DNA of 25,977 nucleotides from Planctomycetota bacterium (GTDB taxonomy: Bacteria; Planctomycetota; B15-G4): contig QNBX01000051.1 of NCBI GenBank assembly GCA_003644265.1, positions 1 to 25,977 of the forward strand, written 5' to 3'. Shown piece after piece: positions 7,038 to 14,076 of the stretch. The position numbers were made by a program, and so were the translations under genes. The stretch's first letter is position 1. Each line of letters begins with the position of its first letter. The notes under the pieces are model-generated. The model searched no databases, was not told where the DNA came from, and worked only from the letters and a program-made list of their open reading frames with translations.

Positions 7038-8300
7038 GTGCTGACGCCGCGGCCGCTGCGGGGCGAGGCGCGTGTGCCCGGCGACAAGTCGGTCACGCAC
7101 CGCGCGCTGCTGCTGGGGGCGGTGGCCTCGGGCGAGACGCTCGTTCGCGGCGCGTTGGACGCGCTCGACACCCGCTCCAGCGCGCGCTGCGTGCGGGCCC
7201 TGGGTGCGCGGGTGCGCTGGCAGCGGGGCGGCGAGCTGGCCGTGCTGGGTACGGACGAGCTGCTCAGCCCGAGCGCGCCGCTCGACTGCGGCAACGCCGG
7301 CACCGCCGCGCGTCTGCTGCTGGGCCTGCTGGCCGGACGCAGCGGGCGCTGGGCGCTGACCGGGGACGAGTCCCTGCGCGCTCGCCCCATGGGGCGCGTG
7401 TGTGCGCCGCTGGCGAACCTGGGCGCGCGCATCGACGGCGAGCGCCTGCCGCTGGCCGTGCAGGGCGCGCCGCTGTCCGGCGGCGAGCTGCGCGTGGAGG
7501 TGCCCTCGGCCCAGGTCAAGTCGGCGCTGCTGCTGGCAGGGCTGGTGTGCGACGGCCCGCTGACCGTCGAGCAGCCCGTGCCCACCCGCGATCACACCGA
7601 GCGCATGCTGCCCGCGTTTGGCGTGCGCTGCCAGGTGGACGGCGCGCGCATCACGCTGCACCCCGGCCGTCCGGCCGCCGCGCAGATCGACGTGCCCGCT
7701 GACCCCAGCGCCGCGGCCTTCCTGGTGCTGGCGGCGCTGCTCACCCCGGGTAGCGAGCTGGCCTTACCGGGTGTCGGTCTGTGGCCGCGCCGCACGGGCT
7801 GGCTCGACGTGCTGATCCGCGCCGGCGCACCGATCACGGTGCAAGCGCTGCGCGAGGACGGCGTCGATCCCGTCGGCACGCTGCACATCCGCGCCGCCGA
7901 CGAAGGCCAGCTCGGCGCGCTGAGCGTCTCGCCGCACGAGGTGCCCGACCTGGTGGACGAGCTGCCCATGCTGGCCCTGGCCGCCGCCCGCGCCCAGGGC
8001 ACCAGTCGCTTCGAGGGCCTGGCCGAGCTGCGCGTCAAGGAGACCGATCGCGTGGCCAGCATCGCGCGCCTGCTGGGCAGCCTGGGCGTGCCGGTCGTGG
8101 TGGACGGCGACAGCCTCTCCATCACCGGCGTGCGCGCCTTCTCGGCGCCGCCGCTGCGCGACCCCGTCGATCACCGCCTGGCGCTGTGCGCCGACGTGGC
8201 TCGCCACGTCAGCGGTCTGTCGCCCGAGCCCGACGACGGCGCCGGCGCGGTGTCGTGGCCGGGCTTTGGCCAGGTGCTGGCGGGGCTGGGCGAGGGCTGA
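7038..8300 (+). CDS. aroA: 3-phosphoshikimate 1-carboxyvinyltransferase (EPSP synthase)
   Basis: Transfers the enolpyruvyl group of PEP to shikimate-3-phosphate, step six of the shikimate pathway. At 420 residues it is of normal length. Signatures are complete: the N-terminal PGDKSVTHRALLLG (shikimate-3-phosphate binding Lys/Ser/Arg), GNAGTAARLLLG (PEP site, about 85-96), VPADPSAAAFLVLAA, the catalytic-Asp block VPDLVDELPML, the LRVKETDR signature and the C-terminal DHRLAL plus WPGFGQVL. The glycine of GNAGT, where glyphosate-tolerant class II enzymes such as CP4 have alanine, is kept. GTG at 7038 has GGAGGG seven bases upstream. The 127-base gap to the preceding gene contains a small hairpin, so it may have its own control. 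No other aromatic-pathway gene is in the window. Confidence 0.96.
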   Translation: MLTPRPLRGEARVPGDKSVTHRALLLGAVASGETLVRGALDALDTRSSARCVRALGARVRWQRGGELAVLGTDELLSPSAPLDCGNAGTAARLLLGLLAGRSGRWALTGDESLRARPMGRVCAPLANLGARIDGERLPLAVQGAPLSGGELRVEVPSAQVKSALLLAGLVCDGPLTVEQPVPTRDHTERMLPAFGVRCQVDGARITLHPGRPAAAQIDVPADPSAAAFLVLAALLTPGSELALPGVGLWPRRTGWLDVLIRAGAPITVQALREDGVDPVGTLHIRAADEGQLGALSVSPHEVPDLVDELPMLALAAARAQGTSRFEGLAELRVKETDRVASIARLLGSLGVPVVVDGDSLSITGVRAFSAPPLRDPVDHRLALCADVARHVSGLSPEPDDGAGAVSWPGFGQVLAGLGEG

Positions 8301-8310
8301 GAGCTCGCCC
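8288..8310 (+). terminator. Probable terminator of aroA
   Basis: GGGCGAG (8288-8294) pairs with CTCGCCC (8304-8310), with a nine-base loop that contains the aroA stop codon. It is followed by TCTTGCGTTG, a weak T-rich stretch. The stem is perfect but the tail is poor. Confidence 0.5.
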
Positions 8311-8399
8311 TCTTGCGTTGATTGAGTTCATGGTCCAGCCAGGTCAGCTCGCCACGTTGCCCTCCCCGGCCGCGTCTGCCTGGGCGACTGCTGAGGGCC

Positions 8400-8408
8400 T
8401 GCTACCAT
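8400..8408 (+). promoter_or_regulatory. Candidate extended -10 promoter of the ferritin-like/carbamoyltransferase pair
   Basis: TGCTACCAT contains an extended -10 (TG, one base, TACCAT) about 60 bases ahead of the start at 8470. No convincing -35 box is visible. The same TGCTAC..T core occurs ahead of the SGNH genes at 12667, which supports a shared promoter type. Confidence 0.4.
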
Positions 8409-8469
8409 TCGCTCCCGCTCGGCGATGTCAGCGAGCTGAACGAACCGCTGTTCCTGTGTGGGAGGCCTC

Positions 8470-9243
8470 ATGTCCGTGCTTGTGTCTCTGTTGCCCTCCC
8501 GCTCGCGCGCGGCTTGGCGCGACCCGGTGCGGCGGTATCGCACCCTGCTGGCCTTCTCGGCCACCGAGGCTGACGGTGGCAAGAACCTGTTGGCCTGCGC
8601 CGCCCAGGTCGAGGACGATGGACTCAGGGAGCACTTGCTCAAACACGCCGATGACGAGGTCAGGCACGCGCGTTTGTTCAGGGACCGTGCCGCGCAGGTG
8701 CGCGCGGAGGTCGCCGATGCAGGCGCTGCGGACGGCTCCCAGGTCGAACGGCTCTGGGACGTGTCTACGGGCCGTGAGTCGGACGGCCAGGATGCCCACG
8801 GATTCCTCAGCGACGAGTTGCTCGACACGCGCGGCGTGGTGGCCTACGTCGCCATGCTGCATGTGGCCGAGTTGAAGGCCGAGGAGCTGTTCGCCCGATT
8901 CTCGAAAGAGACCGCCCACGACCCGGGGACCCAGGCCGTGTTCGACGAGATCCTCAAGGACGAGCGCTACCACGTGGCGTACACGCGTCGATTCCTCGAC
9001 GAATGGCGGCAGCAGGGCTTCGCCCAGGAAGTGGAGCGTGAGCTCAGAGCCGCCAGGAGTTCGCGCTTCGTGGGCGCTTGGCGACGGCTGGGCCTGCGCT
9101 CGGCCTCAGGTTTCAGCTGCCTGCTGCTGCAGGTCCTCTACCTCACGCTGCTCATGCCCTTCGGCCTGCTCGCCCGCCGCAACCGCCCGCCCCGCGGCTG
9201 GCAGCAGCCCGCGCCAGTGACGGGATTGCAGGACCAGGCCTGA
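8470..9243 (+). CDS. Ferritin-like di-iron protein with C-terminal membrane segment
   Basis: 257 residues. The four-helix-bundle iron ligands of the ferritin/rubrerythrin-like superfamily are visible in order: Glu33 (SATEADGG), the pair Glu63-x-x-His66 (DEVRHARLF), a third-helix Glu at 134 or 138 (HVAELKAEELF) and Glu165-x-x-His168 (KDERYHVAYT). That is a full set for a di-iron oxidase or oxygenase rather than a storage ferritin. A hydrophobic helix (about 213-235) near the C-terminus, followed by an Arg-rich tail, would anchor it to the inner membrane with the bundle probably in the cytoplasm. The ATG at 8470 has GGAGG four bases upstream; a GTG at 8458 is in frame but overlaps that site. 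The stop overlaps the next ATG as TGATG, so it is tightly coupled to the carbamoyltransferase homologue. Substrate unknown. Confidence 0.85.
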   Translation: MSVLVSLLPSRSRAAWRDPVRRYRTLLAFSATEADGGKNLLACAAQVEDDGLREHLLKHADDEVRHARLFRDRAAQVRAEVADAGAADGSQVERLWDVSTGRESDGQDAHGFLSDELLDTRGVVAYVAMLHVAELKAEELFARFSKETAHDPGTQAVFDEILKDERYHVAYTRRFLDEWRQQGFAQEVERELRAARSSRFVGAWRRLGLRSASGFSCLLLQVLYLTLLMPFGLLARRNRPPRGWQQPAPVTGLQDQA

Positions 9244-10940
9244 TGGCGCTGCTCGCTGTCTCGGCATATCACCGCGACGCCTCGGCGGTGTTGCTGGTCG
9301 ACGGCGTGCCTGTGGCTGCCGCACGCGAAGAGTCATTCAGCGGCGAGCCCCACGACGCGGCCCTCCCCCTGAGGGCCGTTCGCCACTGCCTGAGTGCCGC
9401 TGGGCTCGTACCCACCGACCTGGAACACGTCGTGTTCCAAGGCAAGCCTCTGCGCGCCTTCGAGCGCGTCCTCGTCAGTCATCTGCGCGCCTTCCCCCGT
9501 TCGGGGCGGGCCTTTTCCAAGGATCTCTTCCGGTGGCTCGGAGATCGGCTCTGGGTGCGAGATCGCCTGGCCGGTGAGCTGGGGCTCGACCCCACCCGGG
9601 TCCTGTTCATCGACCGGGCACGTTGCCACGCCGCCACGGCGTTTTTGACCTCGCCCTTCGAGCAGGCCGCCGTGCTCGTGCTCAACGACGTGGGCGACTG
9701 GGCCACCACGCTCATGGCCCAGGGCGAAGGTCAGCAACTCACGGCCCTGTCCGAGCTGCCGTTCCCCCACTCGTTGGGGCTGGTGGCTTCTGCGTTGACG
9801 CAGTTCCTGGGCTTCGAGCCTGGCTCGGACGAGGCCCTTGTGGAAGACCTGTCGGCCTGGGGCAGTCCCGATCAGGCAGAGGCCCTGGGAGCGCTGCTTC
9901 CCGCCGCGGAAGACGGCAGCTTCGAAGTGGACAGCGAGGCGTTTCACTTCGCCTTCGATGGGGATCAACTGGCCGGCCCGGGGCTGGCGCGCGCGCTGGG
10001 CCAGCGTCGCGGCAGCCAGAGCCCCTTGCTCGTGGACGGGGAGGACCGGCGCCATGCGGTGCTGGCCGCCAGCCTGCAGGCCGTGCTCGAGCAGCGAGCT
10101 CTGGCCCTGGCCAGCGAACTCTATCGCCGAGCGCCGGGTGAGGCGCTCTGCGTGGGAGGGGTGCTGGCAAGCAACGCCCGCCTGCTGGCTCGACTTTCGG
10201 TCGACGGGCCCTTCGCCCGGGTCTTTGCCCCAGCGGCGCCCGGCGACGACGGGGCAGCCCTGGGTGCGGCCCTGCTGGCCCACAGCCTGCTCTCCAAGGA
10301 GGGTGATTCAAACCGCCTGCGACGAGCGACCCGCCAGCTGCCCCCGGGCCCCGGCCTGGGGGGCTTGCCGACCCACGACGAGACGGGCTCGCCCAGGGGC
10401 ACTCCGCGCTCGCAAGACGAGTTGCGCGACGAGTTGGTGACTCAGCTCAGCGATGGTGCCAGCGTGGCGTTCGTCCAGGGGCCCTTGCCGTTGGGGCCTG
10501 ATCCCGGGGGGGCACGCGTGCTGTTGGCTCACCCGAGTCATGGGCAGGATCCGCTGGCAGCTCTGCGTGGGGAGTTTGCCTGGCGGCTGCCGCGCTACGC
10601 CGTGCCTGCCGAGCAGGCAGCGAGCCTGTTTGACTTGCCGGGCCAAGCCGAACTGTTCCCGAATGCCACGGTTCCACTGGCTCGGGTGCGATCCGACAGC
10701 AAGTTGCGGGCCGCGCCCGACGGGACTGTGCGCCTGTTGCTGGTCCAGCGCGAGGCCCAACCTGAGTTGCACGCCTTGTTGATGTCACTCGACGCCGCTG
10801 GCCAGGGCCCTCTGCTGCGCGCCGAGACCTTCCGGACCCAGGGCGCAGCCGCCGTGCGCAGCGAGCGAGAGGCCCTTGACGCCTTCGAGCGCAGCACGCT
10901 CCAAGTCCTGGTCGCGGGCAACCGGATCTACACGCGCTGA
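9243..10940 (+). CDS. NodU/CmcH-family carbamoyltransferase homologue with degraded active sites (likely pseudoenzyme)
   Basis: 565 residues, normal length for the family, with both the Kae1-like N-terminal domain and the YrdC-like C-terminal domain. Fold blocks align well: the start AVSAYHRDASAVLLVDG (family: YYHDSAACLL), PHSLGLVASALTQFLGF, AASLQAVLEQ and PGDDGAALGAALLA. The catalytic signatures are changed. The HHLSHAAS metal site reads DRARCHAAT (first His of H-x3-H becomes Arg125, His129 kept). VDGVGEWAT reads LNDVGDWAT. GEYKVMGLAPYG reads DEALVEDLSAWG. The YrdC-side GPRALGNRSIL reads GPDPGGARVLL. NTSFN..GEPIV reads RAETF..QGAAAV. The frame is intact with normal codon use, so the protein is made but probably does not carbamoylate. 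A scaffold or sensor role is inferred. Coupled to the ferritin-like gene by TGATG. Comparisons are from memory of family motifs. Confidence 0.85.
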   Translation: MALLAVSAYHRDASAVLLVDGVPVAAAREESFSGEPHDAALPLRAVRHCLSAAGLVPTDLEHVVFQGKPLRAFERVLVSHLRAFPRSGRAFSKDLFRWLGDRLWVRDRLAGELGLDPTRVLFIDRARCHAATAFLTSPFEQAAVLVLNDVGDWATTLMAQGEGQQLTALSELPFPHSLGLVASALTQFLGFEPGSDEALVEDLSAWGSPDQAEALGALLPAAEDGSFEVDSEAFHFAFDGDQLAGPGLARALGQRRGSQSPLLVDGEDRRHAVLAASLQAVLEQRALALASELYRRAPGEALCVGGVLASNARLLARLSVDGPFARVFAPAAPGDDGAALGAALLAHSLLSKEGDSNRLRRATRQLPPGPGLGGLPTHDETGSPRGTPRSQDELRDELVTQLSDGASVAFVQGPLPLGPDPGGARVLLAHPSHGQDPLAALRGEFAWRLPRYAVPAEQAASLFDLPGQAELFPNATVPLARVRSDSKLRAAPDGTVRLLLVQREAQPELHALLMSLDAAGQGPLLRAETFRTQGAAAVRSEREALDAFERSTLQVLVAGNRIYTR

Positions 10941-10995
10941 CAGCCGCTCTTCCGCACTTCGACGGCGCCGCGTTGCCCACCAACGGGAGCAAGCC

Positions 10996-11028
10996 GTGCC
11001 GGCGGTCCGCCGCGAGCCCGCCGGGCAC
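10996..11028. terminator. Hairpin between convergent genes
   Basis: GTGCCGGCGG (10996-11005) pairs with CCGCCGGGCAC (11018-11028) with one bulged G, followed by TTTGCC. It lies in the 105-base gap where the carbamoyltransferase homologue and the methyltransferase gene converge. The short T run favours termination of the plus-strand transcript. Confidence 0.42.
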
Positions 11029-11045
11029 TTTGCCATGCTGTCCTG

Positions 11046-12032
11046 CTACGAACGCCGGGCCACCACGCAGACCAGTCCGGCGTCCGGGTCCACGGGGCCC
11101 GTAGCTAGCCAGCTCAGGCGAGCGGAACGTGCTGCGGATGAGCCGAGGGCTGCGCCGTCAGCGAGCATGCCCGCGTGGAGCACCGGCGGCACGCTGCGCA
11201 GGGTGTGCAGGCCATGCTGGGCCAGGATCTTCACGACGTGGGGCAGGGGCAGTGAGACTTCGGCCGGGTGCAGGTACTGGTCCTCGATCCAGATGCGTCG
11301 CTTCTCAGCGTCGAGCACGCCCCGCCGCAACAGCGGGTCCAGCAGCGCGAAGGGTCGCGCTCGGGAGCGCCCTGGCAAACGGGCCAACGCACGGCGCAGC
11401 CGATGGAATGCCCGAGCCCAGGTCTCGTAGAACCCGAGGACCAGGACGCCACCGGGTGCGACCAGGCCTGCCACCTCACCCATGGCCCGGTCGGGGTCAG
11501 GCGTGTGATGCACCACTCCGCGGCTGATGACCACGGGCCACTGCCCAGGCGCTAGCGGCAGCTCGAACAGGTCGCCGCGCACCAGGTGCAAGTTGCTCAC
11601 CCGGGCCCGATCACGAAACGCAGCGGCGTGCTCCAGCGACGAGCGGCAGCCATCCACGCCGAGCACTCGACGGCGGGGTGCCGAGAGGGCCAGGAACGCA
11701 GCGAGCTGAGCCGTGCCGCAGCCGATATCGAGCACCTGGGCGTCGGTGGGCAGGTCGGCGTCCAGCGCGCGCAGAAACGGGCTGGCCCGTCCGCGCCCCA
11801 GGATCGTGCGCTCGTCGTCCCCCGCGGCGTACCCAGGGAAGGGGCTCTTGGCGTAGAAGGCCTCTACTTCGGAAGCGACGGATTCGCGCTGGGCCCCGCC
11901 GATGACATCGAGTACGCCTGCACGCCAGCTGAACGTCAGGGCACACCCGGGGCAGATCCCATCCGTCGGGCTGGGCAAGTGCATGCCGCAACGGGGGCAG
12001 GCGAGCGCCTCACAGCTCAGGGCCGATTCCAA
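11046..12032 (-). CDS. Zinc-ribbon SAM-dependent methyltransferase
   Basis: 328 residues. An N-terminal zinc ribbon (Cys12-x2-Cys15 and Cys27-x2-Cys30) resembles the Trm112-like domain fused to many type 11 methyltransferases. The class I Rossmann core follows, with motif I VLDIGCGTAQ (about 100-109), an acidic LGVDGCRSS end of strand 2, and GVVHHTPDPD near 173 as the post-motif signature of Methyltransf_11/25. The C-terminal ~110 residues (basic, WIEDQYLHP) are probably the substrate region. The reading frame is closed by a TAG twelve bases before the TTG at 12032, so TTG is the only start that keeps the zinc ribbon. It has no Shine-Dalgarno and may be leaderless (see promoter). It converges on the carbamoyltransferase homologue and diverges from the DUF5989 gene. 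Substrate unknown; small metabolite or glycan precursor is likelier than nucleic acid. Confidence 0.85.
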   Translation of the reverse strand: MESALSCEALACPRCGMHLPSPTDGICPGCALTFSWRAGVLDVIGGAQRESVASEVEAFYAKSPFPGYAAGDDERTILGRGRASPFLRALDADLPTDAQVLDIGCGTAQLAAFLALSAPRRRVLGVDGCRSSLEHAAAFRDRARVSNLHLVRGDLFELPLAPGQWPVVISRGVVHHTPDPDRAMGEVAGLVAPGGVLVLGFYETWARAFHRLRRALARLPGRSRARPFALLDPLLRRGVLDAEKRRIWIEDQYLHPAEVSLPLPHVVKILAQHGLHTLRSVPPVLHAGMLADGAALGSSAARSARLSWLATGPVDPDAGLVCVVARRS

Positions 12033-12038
12033 GAGACC

Positions 12039-12047
12039 ACGCTAGCA
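12039..12047 (-). promoter_or_regulatory. Extended -10 element abutting the methyltransferase start
   Basis: On the minus strand TGCTAGCGT (12047-12039) has the TG-n-TANNNT form of an extended -10 box. Only six bases separate it from the TTG start codon, so transcription would begin at or next to the codon. No -35 box is visible. Confidence 0.35.
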
Positions 12048-12113
12048 TTTCACCGGGGCCGGCCGATGATGTCCCTTCGCGCATGCTGGCCCGTGGGCAA
12101 AGGACGCATCAGA

Positions 12114-12296
12114 ATGACATGGATCAACGCATTACGGGGCGGAGCCGCCACGGTAGCCGAGCTGCTGAGTGCCCTGTGGAACGGTCCGTACTGGTGGCTG
12201 GTTCCCGTGGTGTTGATCCTGCTGCCGACCGCCGTGGTCTGCGTGCTGCTCCAAGCCGCGCCCCTGGTGGCGCCCTTCGTCTACTCGGTGTTTTAG
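12114..12296 (+). CDS. DUF5989-type small membrane protein (SxtK-like), 60 aa
   Basis: A 60-residue protein with an amphipathic N-terminal helix (WINALRGGAATVAELLSALW), a short NGPYWWLVPV turn, one long transmembrane helix (about 27-46) and the terminal APFVYSVF. The order 'helix, W-W-L-x-P, TM, APFxYxxF' is how I remember DUF5989. That family of about 50-60 residues is found next to O-carbamoyltransferases, as SxtK next to SxtI in saxitoxin clusters. Start ATG has AAAGGA nine bases upstream. It is transcribed away from the zinc-ribbon methyltransferase and followed by 450 bases without a clear gene. The function of the family is unknown; a membrane adaptor for the carbamoyltransferase or SGNH partner is a guess. 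It is easily missed by gene callers because of its size. Confidence 0.83.
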   Translation: MTWINALRGGAATVAELLSALWNGPYWWLVPVVLILLPTAVVCVLLQAAPLVAPFVYSVF

Positions 12297-12488
12297 CCTC
12301 CCGTGCTTGCTGTCCGCGGTCGCTGGACGACGGATGGGGGAAGTCGACGCGGCTGCATCCGGTGCACCCGCGGCTCTGACGCTGAGCCTGTTGGGAATCA
12401 GTGCCCATGCAGAAGGCGAGCGGCCCTCGCTTGCACCGGGCCAGTCCGCGCACGGCAGGCGTGACAGCTCGCTCGGTGAGTTGACTGA

Positions 12489-12662
12489 GTGAAGGCGGAA
12501 CAGCCATGCACGCTGGCGTTGTCTGCGATCCAGCTGCTGCGTCACGAGTTGCCGGTCCGCCGGGAGGCCGGCGGGGTGCTGCTCACGCTCCGAAATCGAT
12601 CCGGCGGGTTCGGGGCCATCGGGAAGCCCCTCGCGTCCCCCAGAGTCGATCGGGCGACCTAA
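12489..12662 (+). CDS. Doubtful small ORF, 57 aa
   Basis: A GTG-initiated frame ends at TAA 12660-12662. Its third codon positions are mostly G or C and its composition is protein-like (LALSAIQLLRHELPVRREAG, then GGVLLTLRNRSGG). A TGA immediately precedes the GTG. The ribosome site is weak (GGTGAG about eight bases upstream). No motif or family is recognised. It could be a chance frame or a remnant. Confidence 0.22.
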   Translation: MKAEQPCTLALSAIQLLRHELPVRREAGGVLLTLRNRSGGFGAIGKPLASPRVDRAT

Positions 12663-12666
12663 TGAG

Positions 12667-12675
12667 TGCTACAGT
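12667..12675 (+). promoter_or_regulatory. Candidate extended -10 promoter of the SGNH operon
   Basis: TGCTACAGT has TG-n-TACAGT form and lies about 78 bases before the preferred SGNH start at 12753. It shares the sequence TGCTAC..T plus a CGC..CCG downstream flank with the element at 8400. No -35 box is visible. Confidence 0.42.
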
Positions 12676-12752
12676 CGCCCGTATCGCCCTGGGAATCGGC
12701 CCTCGATGTATCTCCACATGCCACAGTTGCGCCCTTGTTGAGGTCTCGCGGC

Positions 12753-14012
12753 ATGCGGCCAGCAGAACGAGGCCACGCATCGCGCCCACCCTCCGGCCGA
12801 CCCCGCTCGATGTCCAAGCCGCCTTCTCGCCGCGGTCGCTGGATCGTGCTGGCGCTCGCGCCGCTGCTCGGGCTGGCGCTGCTTGAGGGGCTGTTGCACA
12901 CGTCCCTGGCTCAGGAGCGCCTCTACAACCTGCTCTACATGCCGGGGGAAGACACCAAGTTCGGTGATTGCTCCAGCCTGCCGGGTCTCTTGAAGGCCGG
13001 CCGCTACGGCTATGGCCCTTTTGAGGCCTGCGGCGACTTTGTGCTCAACTCCAAGGCACTGCGGACTCCGGAATACGCCACGCACAAGGCGGCAGGAACG
13101 CAGCGCGTGGTCCTCCTCGGCGACTCCAGCAGCTTCCGCTCCGGGGGCATCCCGCACGAGTTGCTGTGGCACACGCGCATGTTGGCCTCCCTGAGCGCCC
13201 GTGGCGTGGACAACCTGGAGCTGATCAACCTGGCCGTTCCCGCCATCGGCCCCCACTTCGAGTGGCGCATGTGGGAGCTTGAGGGCTCGCGCCTCTCGCC
13301 CGACCTGGTAATCCTGGCTGTCTCAGTGAGCAACGACTTGGTTGAAGTGCAGGCTGGACTCTCGGCTCGCAGCGGGCTGGACAGGCTCGCCCAACTGTTC
13401 CTCAGCGTGCGCCTGATGCGCAACTACGGCATCCTGCGCGAGTTGCGCCAAGAAGGCCGCCCAGGTGCGGTAGCCCAAGTGCAACCCGTGGCTCATGAGG
13501 CCCAGGCGGGCGGCACGGTCATCGCTGACTACCGGTCAAGGTACGACCGGTCGCGGCCGGCATTCACGCAAGAGCACCACGATCGGATCGTCTACAGGCG
13601 AATGGCCGTCTGTGATCTGGACCTCACCGGGCTGTTTGAGTCGGCGGTCTCACGCATGTACGACGTTCTGGCCCGGTTGCGGCACAGCACGTCTGCCGTG
13701 GGTGCCAAACTTGCGATCCTGTTGGTTCCGGCGGAGTACCAGATCGACGAGTCCCTCTTGCGTCGCGTCGCACAGGCCCGGGGACGGCAGCTTGAGGAGT
13801 TCGACACGAAGCGCCCCCAGCGCGCCTTGATCAAGGCCTGCAAGCGACTCCACATTCCTGTGCTCGACGCGTTTGACGTGGTGAATGAGGCCGGCAAGCG
13901 CGCGCCCATGTTTCGGCCGCGGGAGACGCACGTGAACGATCTGGGCCACGCCCTGATGGCCGAGCAGTTCAGCACTTTTCTGCTCGCTCGGGGCTTGGTG
14001 GGGGCGCCCTGA
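12753..14012 (+). CDS. Membrane-anchored SGNH/GDSL-hydrolase-like protein with degraded active-site blocks
   Basis: 419 residues. A basic N-terminus and a hydrophobic helix (about 30-49) suggest a type II anchor with the domain in the periplasm. The SGNH fold is shown by block I LLGDSSSF (Ser125 as nucleophile) and block III VSVSND (191-195, family GxND with Gly replaced by Ser). The C-terminal RETHVNDLGHALMA holds the block V His393, but the position of the catalytic Asp in D-x-x-H is Arg390. The catalytic triad is therefore incomplete unless the neighbouring Glu391 stands in. Known relatives are esterases or O-acyltransferases acting on exported glycans. The ATG at 12753 has GAGG nine bases upstream; the ATG at 12810, just before the anchor, is an alternative, and the frame is open from 12666. 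It precedes a second SGNH gene by 64 bases, so the two are probably co-transcribed. Confidence 0.82.
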   Translation: MRPAERGHASRPPSGRPRSMSKPPSRRGRWIVLALAPLLGLALLEGLLHTSLAQERLYNLLYMPGEDTKFGDCSSLPGLLKAGRYGYGPFEACGDFVLNSKALRTPEYATHKAAGTQRVVLLGDSSSFRSGGIPHELLWHTRMLASLSARGVDNLELINLAVPAIGPHFEWRMWELEGSRLSPDLVILAVSVSNDLVEVQAGLSARSGLDRLAQLFLSVRLMRNYGILRELRQEGRPGAVAQVQPVAHEAQAGGTVIADYRSRYDRSRPAFTQEHHDRIVYRRMAVCDLDLTGLFESAVSRMYDVLARLRHSTSAVGAKLAILLVPAEYQIDESLLRRVAQARGRQLEEFDTKRPQRALIKACKRLHIPVLDAFDVVNEAGKRAPMFRPRETHVNDLGHALMAEQFSTFLLARGLVGAP

Positions 14013-14076
14013 GCGGGGCCGCTCTGCACCAAGCCCACGCGCGGCAGCGTCTGCCCTCCTGTGAGCCCCGAATCCG

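Larger units (their letters stand above)
12297..12752 (+). other. 456-base stretch without a confident gene
   Basis: Between the first DUF5989 gene and the first SGNH gene I see three things: a perfect 7-bp hairpin CCGCCGG-GAGG-CCGGCGG (12557-12574), a possible 57-codon open frame (12489-12662) and an extended -10 element (12667-12675). The first 190 bases show nothing recognisable. Mean composition is like the rest of the window, so an eroded gene is possible. Confidence 0.5.

Noticed and set aside
9243..10940. Active antibiotic or Nod-factor O-carbamoyltransferase
   Set aside because: The metal-site and ATP-site signatures are replaced, and no polyketide, aminoglycoside or nod gene is in the window.
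12506..12886. A 126-codon plus-strand frame ahead of and into the SGNH gene
   Set aside because: It overlaps the SGNH start in another frame, has a weak ribosome site and reads as Arg/Pro/Ser-rich noise.
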